This document shows positions 10,853-20,583 of a stretch of 64,000 nt of DNA, one piece after another (position 1 is the stretch's first letter; the number at the start of each line of letters is the position of its first letter). The notes beneath the pieces are model-generated. The model ran no database searches. It saw only the letters and a list, made by a program, of their open reading frames with translations, and had not been told where the DNA came from. The position numbers and the translations under genes were made by a program. This stretch comes from Candidatus Thiodiazotropha sp. (ex Monitilora ramsayi) (lineage in GTDB: Bacteria > Pseudomonadota > Gammaproteobacteria > Chromatiales > Chromatiaceae): contig JAHXIO010000001.1 in NCBI GenBank assembly GCA_025655595.1, positions 647,573 to 711,572 of the forward strand, read 5' to 3'.

Positions 10853-11125
10853 ATGAATAAAGCCGAATTGATTGAGGCAATGGCAGACTCCGCAGATATT
10901 TCGAAAGCGGCAGCCGGACGCGCACTGGACGGAATGGTAGAGGCGATAACAGACGCTATGAAGAAAGGCGATACGCTCTCCCTGGTTGGCTTTGGTACTT
11001 TCTCTGTAAAAGAGCGTGCAGCCCGTGACGGCCGCAATCCGCAGACCGGCGAAACTATCAAAATCAAGGCTTCAAAAATCCCGTCATTCAAAGCTGGTAA
11101 AGCATTGAAGGATGCCGTAAACTAG
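10853..11125 (+). CDS. hupB: DNA-binding protein HU (beta type)
   Basis: A 90-residue nucleoid protein that binds and bends DNA as a dimer. It opens [20 protein letters not shown], and the DNA-gripping arm carries [20 protein letters not shown] with the conserved Arg-Asn-Pro tip that intercalates into DNA. The ending [11 protein letters not shown] is the classic HU C-terminus. The start follows a Shine-Dalgarno AAGGGGAAAA and a strong promoter. Position immediately after lon supports the beta-type assignment. Confidence 0.96.
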   Translation: MNKAELIEAMADSADISKAAAGRALDGMVEAITDAMKKGDTLSLVGFGTFSVKERAARDGRNPQTGETIKIKASKIPSFKAGKALKDAVN

Positions 11126-11138
11126 CGCGCCTTCTGTG

Positions 11139-11214
11139 GGGTGCTTAGCTCAGCTGGGAGAGCATCGCCCTTACAAGGCGAGGGTCGCAGGTTCGATCCC
11201 TGCAGCACCCACCA
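11139..11214 (+). tRNA. tRNA-Val (anticodon TAC)
   Basis: A 76-base tRNA including encoded CCA. The acceptor stem GGGTGCT pairs with AGCACCC. The anticodon arm is TCGCC-CTTACAA-GGCGA with anticodon TAC, and the T arm contains GGTTCGATCCC. It starts 14 bases after the hupB stop and is followed after four bases by tRNA-Asp, so the pair is probably co-transcribed. Confidence 0.97.
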
Positions 11215-11218
11215 ATCC

Positions 11219-11295
11219 GGAGCGGTAGTTCAGTTGGTTAGAATACCGGCCTGTCACGCCGGGGGTCGCGGGTTCGAGTCCCGTCCGCTCCGCCA
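11219..11295 (+). tRNA. tRNA-Asp (anticodon GTC)
   Basis: A 77-base tRNA with encoded CCA. The acceptor stem GGAGCGG pairs with CCGCTCC, the anticodon loop CTGTCAC carries GTC, and the T arm has GGGTTCGAGTCCC. It lies directly after tRNA-Val and just before a strong terminator. Confidence 0.97.
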
Positions 11296-11307
11296 ATTTG
11301 AAATCAG

Positions 11308-11341
11308 AAACGGGGTATCTCTACAGATACCCCGTTTTTGT
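11308..11341 (+). terminator. Intrinsic terminator after tRNA-Asp
   Basis: AAACGGGGTATCT (11308-11320) pairs perfectly with AGATACCCCGTTT (11325-11337), a 13-bp stem with a four-base loop, and is followed by a T-rich tail. It ends the hupB-tRNA transcript before ppiD. Confidence 0.9.
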
Positions 11342-11379
11342 TTATAAGATCCATTGAGAATAATTACGAGTCGATCATC

Positions 11380-13281
11380 ATGCTTCAGAACATCAGAGAC
11401 AAGGCCCAGGGCTGGATCGCTTACGGTATCGTTATCCTGATCAGTGTGCCTTTTGCCCTCTGGGGAATTCAGGAATATATGGGCGTCGGATCTGAACCGG
11501 TAGCGGCCAGTGTAAATGGTAACGAGATCACTGAGCGTGCACTGGACAACCAGTTTCAACGCTTCCGTCAGCAGCTGCGCGAACAGTTGGGTGCGGCATA
11601 CCGGCCGGAACTCTTTGATGATAGCCGCATGCGCAAGGAAGTACTGGATCGCATGGTGCGTGATGAACTGATTCAACAGGTATCCCACGACATGGGACTG
11701 CGGGTGAGTGATGCAAGTGTTCAAGCTGCACTGCTGGGTATGGAGATCTTTCATAAAGAGGGCCGTTTTGACCAGCAGACATTTGAACGTGCGGTACGTC
11801 TGCAGGGACTGACGCCGGCGGGTTTCATGGAACGCGTACGACAGCTTCTACTATCGCAGCAACTCACCCAAGCGGTTGATGCGGGCACATTCGTCACTGA
11901 ATATGAGAAGGCGGCAGCCACTCGATTGATGAATCAACAGCGGGAGATCTCCTATTTTATCGTTCCGGCTACCGACTATCTGGTAGATGGCGGTGTGTCG
12001 GATGAACAGATCGATAACTACTATCAAGCCAATCAGAATGCCTTCGTCATTCCTGAGCGGGTAAAACTTGAATATCTGCTTCTCGATGCGGAAAGTGCCG
12101 GGAGCACAGTCCAGGTGGATGATGAAACACTGCGCGGTTTCTATGACAGTAGTCAGGAGAAGTTCGGACTGCCGGAGCAGCGCAGGGCCAACCATATCCT
12201 GATTCTTGCCCAGCAAGGCGGGGATGAATCCGCTGTCGCCGAGGCAAAGCAAAAGATCGATGAGCTTGCCGAACGTATTGCGCAGGGTGAGGATTTTGCC
12301 GAACTGGCAATGACACATTCACAGGATCCGGGATCCGCCGCAAAAGGGGGAGATCTGGGTTTCTTTGGCAGGGGGGTTATGGATCCCGCTTTCGAGACAG
12401 CGGCATTCTCGCTGCAGAAAGATGAGGTGAGCGAACCGGTACGGAGTAATTTCGGGTTTCATCTTATCAAAGTCGCTGAGATCAAGGCTGGCGATGTCAA
12501 ACCCTTCGATGAGGCGAAAGCCGAAGTGGAAAGCGAGTACCGTAAGTCGGAAGGCGAGCGCCTCTATTTCGAGATGGCTGAGCGGTTGGCGGATCTGAGC
12601 TATGAGGATCCCACCAGTCTGGAACCGGCTTCCGATACATTGGGTTTGTCGCCTCAACAGAGCGGCTGGGTCTCCAGGGATAAGGCAGATGGTGTATTGG
12701 CTACACCCAAGGTGTTGGCCGCTGCATTCAGTGAAGATGTTTTACAGGACGGTAACAATAGTGAACTGATCGAGATCGATGGTGAGAGTGCTTTGGTGCT
12801 AAGGGTCGTTGAGCATGAAGAGGCCTCAATAGAGCCGCTGTCGAACGTCAGGGATCGTATCGTCGAGATACTGCGTCAGCAGAATGCAGAATCCCAGGCG
12901 AAGGCCGAGGCGGAGAAGCGCAAAGGTGAAATGGACTCAGGTAGTGCTTTGTCTCAGGTGGCGAGTACCTATGAAGTAACCGGACCGGTGACAGTCGGAC
13001 GCAATGACCGCACTGTTCCTTTTGAGTTGAACGGAGCTGTTTTCAGTAGCGAAAAGCCTCAGGCTGGAGAGATCAGCCCGGGTATAGTCAGGTTGGCCAA
13101 TGGTGACCATGCTGTCTATGCCCTGCAAGCCGTTATCGAGGGGAAAAGTGATGAAAACGCCGCGGATATGCAGGTGCAGAACCTTCGCAGAGAGTTGCAG
13201 CGTGGCCACTACAATGAGCTTGTAGCCGATCTTGAATCACAGGCAGACATAGAAATTCTTCTGAAGCCCGCGAGTGAATAA
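11380..13281 (+). CDS. ppiD: Periplasmic folding chaperone / parvulin isomerase PpiD
   Basis: A 633-residue inner-membrane-anchored chaperone that helps newly exported proteins fold at the Sec exit. It starts [20 protein letters not shown] with a single membrane helix. A SurA-like N-terminal helical domain follows ([17 protein letters not shown]). A parvulin domain spans about residues 268-363, from ANHILIL through [17 protein letters not shown] to FGFHLIKV. A long C-terminal chaperone region completes it. The ATG at 11380 gives the canonical N-terminus; longer readings overlap the terminator. Location after hupB matches E. coli. Confidence 0.94.
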   Translation: MLQNIRDKAQGWIAYGIVILISVPFALWGIQEYMGVGSEPVAASVNGNEITERALDNQFQRFRQQLREQLGAAYRPELFDDSRMRKEVLDRMVRDELIQQVSHDMGLRVSDASVQAALLGMEIFHKEGRFDQQTFERAVRLQGLTPAGFMERVRQLLLSQQLTQAVDAGTFVTEYEKAAATRLMNQQREISYFIVPATDYLVDGGVSDEQIDNYYQANQNAFVIPERVKLEYLLLDAESAGSTVQVDDETLRGFYDSSQEKFGLPEQRRANHILILAQQGGDESAVAEAKQKIDELAERIAQGEDFAELAMTHSQDPGSAAKGGDLGFFGRGVMDPAFETAAFSLQKDEVSEPVRSNFGFHLIKVAEIKAGDVKPFDEAKAEVESEYRKSEGERLYFEMAERLADLSYEDPTSLEPASDTLGLSPQQSGWVSRDKADGVLATPKVLAAAFSEDVLQDGNNSELIEIDGESALVLRVVEHEEASIEPLSNVRDRIVEILRQQNAESQAKAEAEKRKGEMDSGSALSQVASTYEVTGPVTVGRNDRTVPFELNGAVFSSEKPQAGEISPGIVRLANGDHAVYALQAVIEGKSDENAADMQVQNLRRELQRGHYNELVADLESQADIEILLKPASE

Positions 13282-13446
13282 CTTTTGGTGAAGAGGGCTT
13301 AGACCGGGTTGTCTGTCGTCGAGGTGTAATTAAATCGAACTGCATGGTAATGGATGGGCCGGCTCCCATCACCTAGTTTAAAGACTTGATGCTTTGGATC
13401 CAGGTGCGGCACAGTCTCACCCTATTATGGTTTCAGCGTATTGGAT

Positions 13447-13468
13447 CAGGGCCTGTTGACAGGCCCTG
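13447..13468. terminator. Hairpin between the ppiD and fabI ends
   Basis: CAGGGCCTGT (13447-13456) and ACAGGCCCTG (13459-13468) form a perfect ten-base inverted repeat with almost no loop, between two convergent genes. A bidirectional terminator is likely, although only A/T-rich sequence rather than a clean T-tract follows. The rest of the 13282-13485 gap contains a degraded copy of the dispersed 23-bp repeat near 13403-13424. Confidence 0.6.
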
Positions 13469-13485
13469 AACTGAATAATAATAAG

Positions 13486-14262
13486 CTATACCATGCCTAC
13501 AATGTGGTACCCGGAATCGACATAAATAATGTCTCCGGTGATACCCGAGGCAAGATCGGAACAGAGAAAGGCGGCTGTATTACCGACCTCCTGTATCGTC
13601 ACATTGCGCCGCATCGGGTTCTTCTGCTCTGCCTCATCCAGCATACTCTTGAAGTCCTTGATTCCGGATGCGGCAAGGGTGCGAATGGGTCCGGCAGAGA
13701 TGCCGTTCACACGAATGCCTTCCGGGCCCAGAGAATCGGCAATATAACGCACATTGGCCTCCAGGCTTGCCTTGGCAACCCCCATGACGTTGTAGTTGGG
13801 CACGGTCCGTTCAGCACCCAGATAGCTCATGGTGATAAGCGCTGCGTCACGTCCCTGCATCAGAGGACGTCCCGCCTTGGCCAGAGCGGCGAAGCTGTAG
13901 GCGCTGATGTCGTGGGCGAGAGCAAAACCGTCGCGGGTCAGATTGTCGAGATAGGTGCCGTCGAGGTGATCCCGCGGTGCGAAACCGACCGAATGGACGA
14001 TGCCGTCGAGGTGTCCCCACTCTTTCTCCAGTGTGGCGAACAATTCTGCAATTTGCTCATCGTTGGTCACATCCAGTGGCAGAACGATCTTGGCGCCGAA
14101 CTTCTCGGCGGCATCGTCCACCCGCTTTTTGAGCTTTTCGGTCTGGTAGGTGAGTGCCAGCTCAGCACCTTCTCGATGCATGGCTTCGGCGACGCCCCAG
14201 GCGATGGAGCGGTTGCTGGCAATACCAACAATGAGTATACGTTTGTCTTGTAGAAAACCCAT
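13486..14262 (-). CDS. fabI: Enoyl-[acyl-carrier-protein] reductase (NADH), FabI type
   Basis: Catalyses the last step of each fatty acid elongation cycle, reducing enoyl-ACP with NADH. The 258-residue protein begins [20 protein letters not shown], the FabI form of the Rossmann nucleotide-binding loop. The active-site Tyr-x6-Lys appears as YNVMGVAK after [11 protein letters not shown]. The [15 protein letters not shown] segment is the substrate-loop signature. The ATG at 14260-14262 follows AAGGAACC; longer in-frame readings are not FabI-like. It is a single gene, divergent from the peptide ABC operon. Confidence 0.96.
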   Translation of the reverse strand: MGFLQDKRILIVGIASNRSIAWGVAEAMHREGAELALTYQTEKLKKRVDDAAEKFGAKIVLPLDVTNDEQIAELFATLEKEWGHLDGIVHSVGFAPRDHLDGTYLDNLTRDGFALAHDISAYSFAALAKAGRPLMQGRDAALITMSYLGAERTVPNYNVMGVAKASLEANVRYIADSLGPEGIRVNGISAGPIRTLAASGIKDFKSMLDEAEQKNPMRRNVTIQEVGNTAAFLCSDLASGITGDIIYVDSGYHIVGMV

Positions 14263-14394
14263 GGAACGGTTCCTTAGTGGCGTGATCGAATGGAGTGCGG
14301 ATATCGCAACCGCTTTGCCTAAACAGGCGTGAAAATCGTAACGCACAAAGGTACCGGAAATTCTCATCCGCGAAAAGTGCGGAGTTGTCTGTAA

Positions 14395-14408
14395 ATCCCA
14401 TTTGGGAT
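14395..14408. promoter_or_regulatory. 14-base palindromic element upstream of fabI and the peptide transporter
   Basis: ATCCCATTTGGGAT has inverted arms ATCCCA/TGGGAT around a two-base centre. It lies 133 bases upstream of the fabI start and 89 bases upstream of the binding-protein start, in the divergent promoter region. Its exact reverse complement, ATCCCAAATGGGAT, occurs upstream of dsrA at 56048-56061. An operator shared by the same dimeric regulator is possible; the regulator is unknown. Confidence 0.5.
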
Positions 14409-14496
14409 ACATCATGATGAGGCTTTATCGTGCTACGGGTTAGTAATAGACTCTGTAGGCCAAACCAATAACAACCCTGAGGCAAGGGAGATACTC

Positions 14497-16362
14497 ATGC
14501 AGCGTCGACTCAATGGTCGGGATATCCTCTATTTTGGCGGTCTATTCGTAGTCCTCATCACTGTGATACTGACCATGTACATGATCGATCGCCAGTGGGA
14601 GAAGATGGCCCGCATGGAGCAGTTGATGCGTGAGCAGGCCGGTGATCTGCGCGATATCGGGACACAGGTGAGGAATCTGGATGCGAGGATCGGCAAAGGT
14701 GTGACGCTTTCGGCTGAAGGCGTCGATGCATCCGAGTCAGGTGTGCCGGCAGCCTTTCAGCGGTCCTATGAGGCAACCTTAAAACCGGACTACGCTGAAG
14801 GTGACTGGCTTGTGCGTGCCTTTGGCGTCAATCTCAAATCTCTTACGCCTTTCATATCGACCGATGCTTACTCAGCCAGAGTCCATGCCCTTATCCAGGA
14901 GAGCCTGCTGGATAGGAATCCTGAAACGTTGGAATGGAAGGGACTGCTGGCAGAATCCTGGACCGTTAACGAAGACGGCCTGACCTTCGTCTTCAAGCTG
15001 CGTGATGGCCTCACATTCTCAGATGGCCAACCGTTAACTGCCGAAGATGTGGCCTTCTCCTTCAACTTCATCATGAATGAGGCGATTCAAGCGCCCCGGG
15101 AGCGCTCTTACTACAAGAAAATCGAATCGGTGGAGGCGCTCGACCGGCTTACCGTGCAGTTCCAATTTAAGGAGCCCTATTTTCAAGCGCTTGAACTGGC
15201 CGGCGGGCTTGCTGTCATGCCAAAGCATTTTTATGGGCCCTATCTTGATAAACCCAACGACTACAACCAATCCAAGGGGTTGTTGTTGGGATCTGGGCCC
15301 TATCGTCTCGAGGATCCGAAAGGCTGGTCTCCCGACAAAGGGATAGTGGAGCTGCGGCGCAATCCCCGCTACTGGGGACCGGTTCAACCAGCTTTCGATC
15401 GCATTATCTGGCAATCGATCGAAAACGACAGCGCTCGTCTTACCACTTTTCGTAACGGTGACATCGATAGCTATGGTTCCAGGCCCATCGAGTATCGGAA
15501 ACTGGTGGAGGACAAGGAGCTTGCCAAGAAGGCTGAACATTGGGAATTCATGAGTCCGACGGCGGGGTATGCCTATATCGGCTGGAACCAGCAACGGGAA
15601 GGAAAACCGACCCGTTTTGCTGACAAACGGGTGCGACAGGCGATGACATATCTGATCGACCGCGAACGTATCATCAAAGAGATCTACCTCGGTTATGCCA
15701 ACGTCGCCATGAGCCCCTTCAGACCCAACAGCAAGCAGCACGATCCGGATTTGCTGCCGCGGGCTTATGATCCGGAAAAAGGAATAGCGCTGTTGCGCGA
15801 AGTGGGATATGAAGACCGGGATGGTGATGGTGTACTGGAAGATCAGGCTGGTGACCCCTTCGAATTTGAGTTGGTCTACTTTCAAGCCAATGAAGACACC
15901 AGTCGCCTGGTGCTCTTTCTCAAAGATTTCCTGGCTCGTGCCGGTATTCTGTTGAAGCCCAAACCCACTGAATGGTCGGTGATGATCGACCTGATGAACA
16001 AACGGAAGTTTGAGGCCATTACCCTGGGCTGGACCAGCGGCTTGGAGACCGATCTCTATCAGATATTCCACAGCAGTCAGATCGAGGGTACAGGCCATAA
16101 TTACATCAACTACCGCAATCCTGAGCTGGACCGCCTCATCGAGGAGGCCCGGGCCACCGTTGATGAGAAGAAGCGTATGCCCCTGTGGCAGGCAGCAGAG
16201 CAAGAGCTTTTCGAGGATCAGCCCTACGCCTTCCTGATTCGTCGAAAGAGTCTTATGTTCATCGACAGACGGATCAAGAACGTTGTGAACACCAACCTGG
16301 GACTCAATTTCGGTAGTTTGCCGATGGAGAACTATGTTCCATCCCTGGAGCAGCGCTATTAA
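14497..16362 (+). CDS. Peptide-type ABC transporter substrate-binding protein, membrane-anchored
   Basis: A 621-residue family 5 solute-binding protein of the DppA/OppA/AppA group. Typical elements are LVRAFGVNLKSLTPFIS near the start of the mature domain, DGLTFSDGQPLTAEDVAFSF, and VRQAMTYLIDRERIIKEIYL. Unusually, it begins with an uncleaved-looking membrane helix (ILYFGGLFVVLITVILTMYM) followed by a predicted coiled coil (QWEKMARMEQLMREQAGDLR) instead of a signal peptide. It is therefore probably tethered to the inner membrane. RBS AAGGGAG precedes the ATG. First gene of a five-gene importer; the substrate is unknown. Confidence 0.88.
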   Translation: MQRRLNGRDILYFGGLFVVLITVILTMYMIDRQWEKMARMEQLMREQAGDLRDIGTQVRNLDARIGKGVTLSAEGVDASESGVPAAFQRSYEATLKPDYAEGDWLVRAFGVNLKSLTPFISTDAYSARVHALIQESLLDRNPETLEWKGLLAESWTVNEDGLTFVFKLRDGLTFSDGQPLTAEDVAFSFNFIMNEAIQAPRERSYYKKIESVEALDRLTVQFQFKEPYFQALELAGGLAVMPKHFYGPYLDKPNDYNQSKGLLLGSGPYRLEDPKGWSPDKGIVELRRNPRYWGPVQPAFDRIIWQSIENDSARLTTFRNGDIDSYGSRPIEYRKLVEDKELAKKAEHWEFMSPTAGYAYIGWNQQREGKPTRFADKRVRQAMTYLIDRERIIKEIYLGYANVAMSPFRPNSKQHDPDLLPRAYDPEKGIALLREVGYEDRDGDGVLEDQAGDPFEFELVYFQANEDTSRLVLFLKDFLARAGILLKPKPTEWSVMIDLMNKRKFEAITLGWTSGLETDLYQIFHSSQIEGTGHNYINYRNPELDRLIEEARATVDEKKRMPLWQAAEQELFEDQPYAFLIRRKSLMFIDRRIKNVVNTNLGLNFGSLPMENYVPSLEQRY

Positions 16363-16374
16363 TAGGAACCAGCC

Positions 16375-17757
16375 ATGCTGACCTACCTGCTCCGCCGTCT
16401 CATGCTCATGTTCCCCACCCTGTTGGGAATCACACTAGTGGTGTTTGTGGTCATGGCTGCGTCACCAGGAGGAATAAGCGCGGAGAGTCTTGTGGAGGGA
16501 CAGAACCTCGACCCGGAGGCGAAGCAGGAGATTATTGCCTATTACAACCGGCGATACGGTCTCGACGACCCGGCTTGGCTGCAGTACCTGCGTTGGCTGA
16601 ATAATGTCTCGCCGGTGGGTTTTACCTTTGATGATGAGAATGAACTGAGCGGCTTCTCCTTTTTCAAGGGCTCCAATCTGGGTAAGAGCTTCTACTATGG
16701 TCGCCCCGTGACCGATCTTCTGTCTGAACGGGTACCGATCACCGTCTTGCTCAATGTGCTGAGTATACCCATCGTCTACCTGTTTGCGCTGTTGGTGGGG
16801 GTACGCGCAGCGGTGGAACGGGGCCGATCCTTCGATGTCAGCAGTGGCATGGTCATGCTGGGGCTTTGGTCGGTGCCGACCATGTTGGCGGGTGTGCTGC
16901 TGATCGGCTTCTTCGCCAACAAACAGTATTGGCATTGGTTCCCCACCGCCGGTCTGAGTGACCGTGTTGCGTTGGACCAGGTGTTCCTGCCCCACTGGTC
17001 GAACCTGTGGGACGTAGGGCTGATGTTTTTGCTGGTGACTCTGGGTGCGGGCGTTTTTCTTGCTATGGCGAACGCCGATCGTCGCCTACGTATGGGTTTC
17101 ATCGGTATTTGCTGGACAGTGCTCGGCGTAGCCATGGTCTGGCAGCTTCCTGAGACTGGACGTTCGCTGATTCACTGGCTTCTGATACCCGGCACTTTAG
17201 CACTGCTCTCTACATGGCTCGCCAGCAGTGATTACCGGCTACTGCGACAGTTCGGTTTCCTCACAACCGGTCTGTTGGTCGGCCTGCTGCTGACGGTGTA
17301 CTGGATGCAAGGGGAGTGGCTGCGCGGTTTTATTCTCGACCGGATCTGGCATCTGGTGCTACCTGTGCTCTGTCTCTCATACGGCGGCCTTGCGGCTTTG
17401 GCCAAACTGACGCGCACATCAGTGTTGGAGAACCTACTTTCCGACTACGCCCGAACCGCCCGGGCCAAGGGGCTGGCTGAGTCCGCGGTGCTCTGGCGCC
17501 ACGTCTTTCGCAACAGTCTGCTTCCGCTAATTACTGTGGCGGCCAGTCTACTACCGAGCCTCTTGGCGGGTTCGATAATTGTCGAGAGCATCTTCAGTAT
17601 CGAAGGTATGGGAAAGTTGGCGGTGGAGGCGGTGAAGGGACGTGATAGAGAGTTGGTACTCTCCATCACTTTGATCAGCGGCTTGCTGACCCTGCTCGGT
17701 TATCTGTTGGCTGATTTTCTCTATGCCCTGGCAGATCCGCGGGTGAGCTATGACTGA
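16375..17757 (+). CDS. Peptide-type ABC transporter permease (DppB-like, enlarged)
   Basis: Inner-membrane permease of 460 residues. The N-terminus MLTYLLRRLMLMFPTLLGIT and the C-terminal EAA-type loop (YARTARAKGLAESAVLWRHV) are diagnostic for the DppB/OppB group. It is about 120 residues longer than standard DppB. The excess is a central hydrophobic insertion with several extra membrane helices, including VGLMFLLVTLGAGVFLAMAN and FLTTGLLVGLLLTVYWMQG. It starts 12 bases after the binding-protein gene and overlaps the second permease by eight bases. Confidence 0.9.
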   Translation: MLTYLLRRLMLMFPTLLGITLVVFVVMAASPGGISAESLVEGQNLDPEAKQEIIAYYNRRYGLDDPAWLQYLRWLNNVSPVGFTFDDENELSGFSFFKGSNLGKSFYYGRPVTDLLSERVPITVLLNVLSIPIVYLFALLVGVRAAVERGRSFDVSSGMVMLGLWSVPTMLAGVLLIGFFANKQYWHWFPTAGLSDRVALDQVFLPHWSNLWDVGLMFLLVTLGAGVFLAMANADRRLRMGFIGICWTVLGVAMVWQLPETGRSLIHWLLIPGTLALLSTWLASSDYRLLRQFGFLTTGLLVGLLLTVYWMQGEWLRGFILDRIWHLVLPVLCLSYGGLAALAKLTRTSVLENLLSDYARTARAKGLAESAVLWRHVFRNSLLPLITVAASLLPSLLAGSIIVESIFSIEGMGKLAVEAVKGRDRELVLSITLISGLLTLLGYLLADFLYALADPRVSYD

Positions 17758-18922
17758 TCGTACCGTAAGACGACAGAGCTATTGGCGTCGCATTATCGGC
17801 CAGACTGTTGTCCGGTGGGGGGCTCGGCTGGGGTTGTTTTGGGTGGGAATTCTGGCTGTGGTCGGTGTCTTTGCGCCCTTTCTCGCCAGCAGTTTCCCCC
17901 TGCTACTGAGTGAGGGCGGTAAGCTGTCCAGCCCGGTGCTTGACTATCTTCAGCCCGTGGACCTGATCTTGCTGGGTGGCTTTTTCACGCTACTGTTGAT
18001 GATTCCACTAGGGCTCGCCCTATCCCGGGCACTACTGGTGCTGGCTGGTGTACTTGTTGCCACTACCATCATTGCCTATAGCGCCATCTCCCCCCCAAAG
18101 CTTGTGATCTACGAGCAGTATCGAGTGGCGGAAGCTGAGGGACGTTACGACTGGGTGATTTATGCACCGATTCCCTATTCACCCAAGGACTACCAGCGCG
18201 ACAGGGGGGAAACCGGGTTGGAGGCACCGTTATCAAAAAGTGAACGCAATCACTGGTTCGGCACAGAACAAAACGGTGCGGATGTACTGAGCCGGATGAT
18301 TCACGCCTCCCGCATTGCCCTCGGTATTGGTTTTGTCGCCACCGGTATCGCCATGATTCTCGGCATCATTATCGGTGGACTGATGGGCTACTTCTCGGGG
18401 GTAGTGGATATTCTTGGCATGCGGCTGGTAGAGATCTTCGAAGCGGTACCGACCCTCTTCCTGCTGCTCACCTTCGTCGCCTTTTTCGGTCGAAGTCTCT
18501 ACATCATGATGGTGATCATCGGCATCACAAGCTGGCCTGGCTACGCACGCTATGTGCGGGCGGAATTTCTGCGCCTGCGCAAACAGGATTTCGTGCAGGC
18601 AGCGGAGGCGGCGGGGCTGCCGCTGCCATCGATCCTTTTCCGCCACATGCTGCCCAATGGCATGGGGCCGGTGTTGGTGGCGGCGAGCTTCGGTGTCGCC
18701 TCGGCGATCCTCGCTGAAGCGACCCTCAGCTTTCTCGGTCTCGGTCTGGTGGACGACCCCTCCTGGGGCGAGATGTTGAATCAGGCGGTACAGTCCTCCA
18801 GCTTCAACTGGTGGATGGCGACCTTTCCCGGCGGCGCTATCTTTCTCACCGTGTTTGCCTACAACCTCATCGGTGAATCCCTGCGGGATGCCATCGACCC
18901 CTATCTGAGCAAGTCGAACTGA
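17750..18922 (+). CDS. Peptide-type ABC transporter permease (DppC-like, enlarged)
   Basis: Second permease, 390 residues. The C-terminal half is classic DppC/OppC: NHWFGTEQNGADVLSRMIHA, then an EAA loop (KQDFVQAAEAAGLPLPSILF), then ATLSFLGLGLVDDPSWGEML. The N-terminal third carries additional membrane helices and a long polar segment between residues 30 and 160 that standard DppC lacks. The start overlaps the end of the first permease, and its TGA overlaps the ATG of the ATPase gene (TGATG), indicating coupled translation. Confidence 0.9.
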   Translation: MTDRTVRRQSYWRRIIGQTVVRWGARLGLFWVGILAVVGVFAPFLASSFPLLLSEGGKLSSPVLDYLQPVDLILLGGFFTLLLMIPLGLALSRALLVLAGVLVATTIIAYSAISPPKLVIYEQYRVAEAEGRYDWVIYAPIPYSPKDYQRDRGETGLEAPLSKSERNHWFGTEQNGADVLSRMIHASRIALGIGFVATGIAMILGIIIGGLMGYFSGVVDILGMRLVEIFEAVPTLFLLLTFVAFFGRSLYIMMVIIGITSWPGYARYVRAEFLRLRKQDFVQAAEAAGLPLPSILFRHMLPNGMGPVLVAASFGVASAILAEATLSFLGLGLVDDPSWGEMLNQAVQSSSFNWWMATFPGGAIFLTVFAYNLIGESLRDAIDPYLSKSN

Positions 18923-20550
18923 TGCTGCTGCGGGTGAAAAATCTCCATACCTGGTTCCGTCATCAGGCGAAAACCATTAAAGCGGTGGACGACGTCAGCT
19001 TCGAGATCGATCGTGGCGAGACCTTCTGCCTGGTGGGGGAGTCGGGTAGCGGCAAGTCGATCACAGCGCTCTCCATCATGCGGCTGTTGCCCCAGTCGAA
19101 CCTGGAACGGCACGAAGGGGAGGTCAACTTCCAGGTTGACGGTCAGCCATCAGTCGATCTGACCGGGCTGCCGGAGAGTGAGATGCAGCAGGTGCGTGGT
19201 AGCCGCATTGCCATGATTTTTCAGGAACCGATGAGCTCTCTGAACCCGGTATTCACCATTGGTGAGCAGATTCTGGAGGCGGTCCAGCTCCATTTCCCCG
19301 AGCTGACATCGGAGCAGGCGTGGGCGCGTGTGATGCAGTCGCTGCATGAGGTGCAGCTGCCCGATCCGGAGACCCGGGTGTACAGCTATCCCCATCAGTT
19401 GTCAGGCGGTCAGCGCCAGCGGGTGATGATCGCCATGGCGATGGCATGCGAACCGGACCTGCTGATCGCCGATGAGCCCACCACTGCGCTGGACGTGACA
19501 GTACAACGAGAGATTCTGCGGCTGATGAAGGCGCTACAACAGCGAACCGGGATGGCGATTCTCTTTATCACCCACGACTTCGGTGTCGTTGCCGAGATCG
19601 CCGATCGTGTGGGCGTGATGCAGCAGGGGAAACTGGTGGAGACCGGTGAGACCGATCAGATCATCCACCGTCCCGGCCATGAATATACCCAGGTGCTGAT
19701 TGCTGCGCTGCCGGAAAATCTGGCGCGTCATGAGAAGCACGAGACAATAGTCGATGAGACCCCGCTGATACGCCTAAGTCAGTTGCAGATCCACTTCCCG
19801 GTGCGTAAGGGGCTTTTTCACCGGGTGGCGGACCATGTCCGTGCGGTTGACGGGGTCGACCTGGAGATCACCCGGGGAGAGATATTGGCGCTGGTGGGGG
19901 AGTCCGGTAGCGGCAAGACGACCCTGGGACGCGGTATCCTGCGCTTGACGGAGCCCACCGGCGGCCAGATCGATTTCGACGGCACCGATATTACCGGCCT
20001 GAAGCGATCCCAGCTGCGACAGTTTCGCCGCAACATGCAGATCATATTCCAGGACCCGATCTCCTCTCTCAATCCGCGTTTGAGTATCGCGGGTATTATT
20101 ACCGAGCCCATGAAGGTTCACGGTATCGGTGAGAATCAGGAGGAACGAATCGAGATCGCGCGTGATCTTTTGCAACAGGTACAGATGGAAGAGGATGCGC
20201 TGTGGCGCTATCCCCACGAGTTTTCAGGCGGGCAGCGTCAGAGAATCGGGATTGCACGCGCCCTCTCTCTCGATCCTTCATTTATCGTCTGTGATGAGAT
20301 CACCAGCGCTCTCGATGTCTCGGTACAGGCGGAGATCCTGCGCATGCTGTTGGAACTGCGCAGACAACGTGAACTTACCCTGCTCTTTATTACCCACAAT
20401 ATTGGCGTCGTAGAGTATGTCAGCGACCAGACCGCGGTGATGTATCAGGGGCAGATTATCGAACAGGGCAATACCGCAGATATCGTGAACCGGCCGCAAC
20501 ATGAATACACCAAACAGCTGATTGCCGCAGTTCCCCGAGTGCCTGTCTGA
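18922..20550 (+). CDS. Double ABC ATPase of the peptide transporter (first)
   Basis: A 542-residue protein with two complete nucleotide-binding domains in tandem, comparable to a DppD-DppF fusion or YejF. Domain 1 has Walker A GESGSGKS, signature LSGGQRQRV and Walker [13 protein letters not shown]. Domain 2 has [17 protein letters not shown] and [12 protein letters not shown]. The two can together form a complete ATPase pair for the two permeases. The start ATG overlaps the stop of the permease gene. A second, independent double ATPase follows immediately, which is one pair more than a standard importer needs. Confidence 0.92.
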   Translation: MLLRVKNLHTWFRHQAKTIKAVDDVSFEIDRGETFCLVGESGSGKSITALSIMRLLPQSNLERHEGEVNFQVDGQPSVDLTGLPESEMQQVRGSRIAMIFQEPMSSLNPVFTIGEQILEAVQLHFPELTSEQAWARVMQSLHEVQLPDPETRVYSYPHQLSGGQRQRVMIAMAMACEPDLLIADEPTTALDVTVQREILRLMKALQQRTGMAILFITHDFGVVAEIADRVGVMQQGKLVETGETDQIIHRPGHEYTQVLIAALPENLARHEKHETIVDETPLIRLSQLQIHFPVRKGLFHRVADHVRAVDGVDLEITRGEILALVGESGSGKTTLGRGILRLTEPTGGQIDFDGTDITGLKRSQLRQFRRNMQIIFQDPISSLNPRLSIAGIITEPMKVHGIGENQEERIEIARDLLQQVQMEEDALWRYPHEFSGGQRQRIGIARALSLDPSFIVCDEITSALDVSVQAEILRMLLELRRQRELTLLFITHNIGVVEYVSDQTAVMYQGQIIEQGNTADIVNRPQHEYTKQLIAAVPRVPV

Positions 20551-20583
20551 TCTGTTGGGGAACATGGCGGAAATACTGAGATT

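Noticed and set aside
13441..14253. Rightward open frame opposite fabI (270 codons)
   Set aside because: Antisense to fabI, which has all catalytic motifs; the rightward reading resembles no protein.
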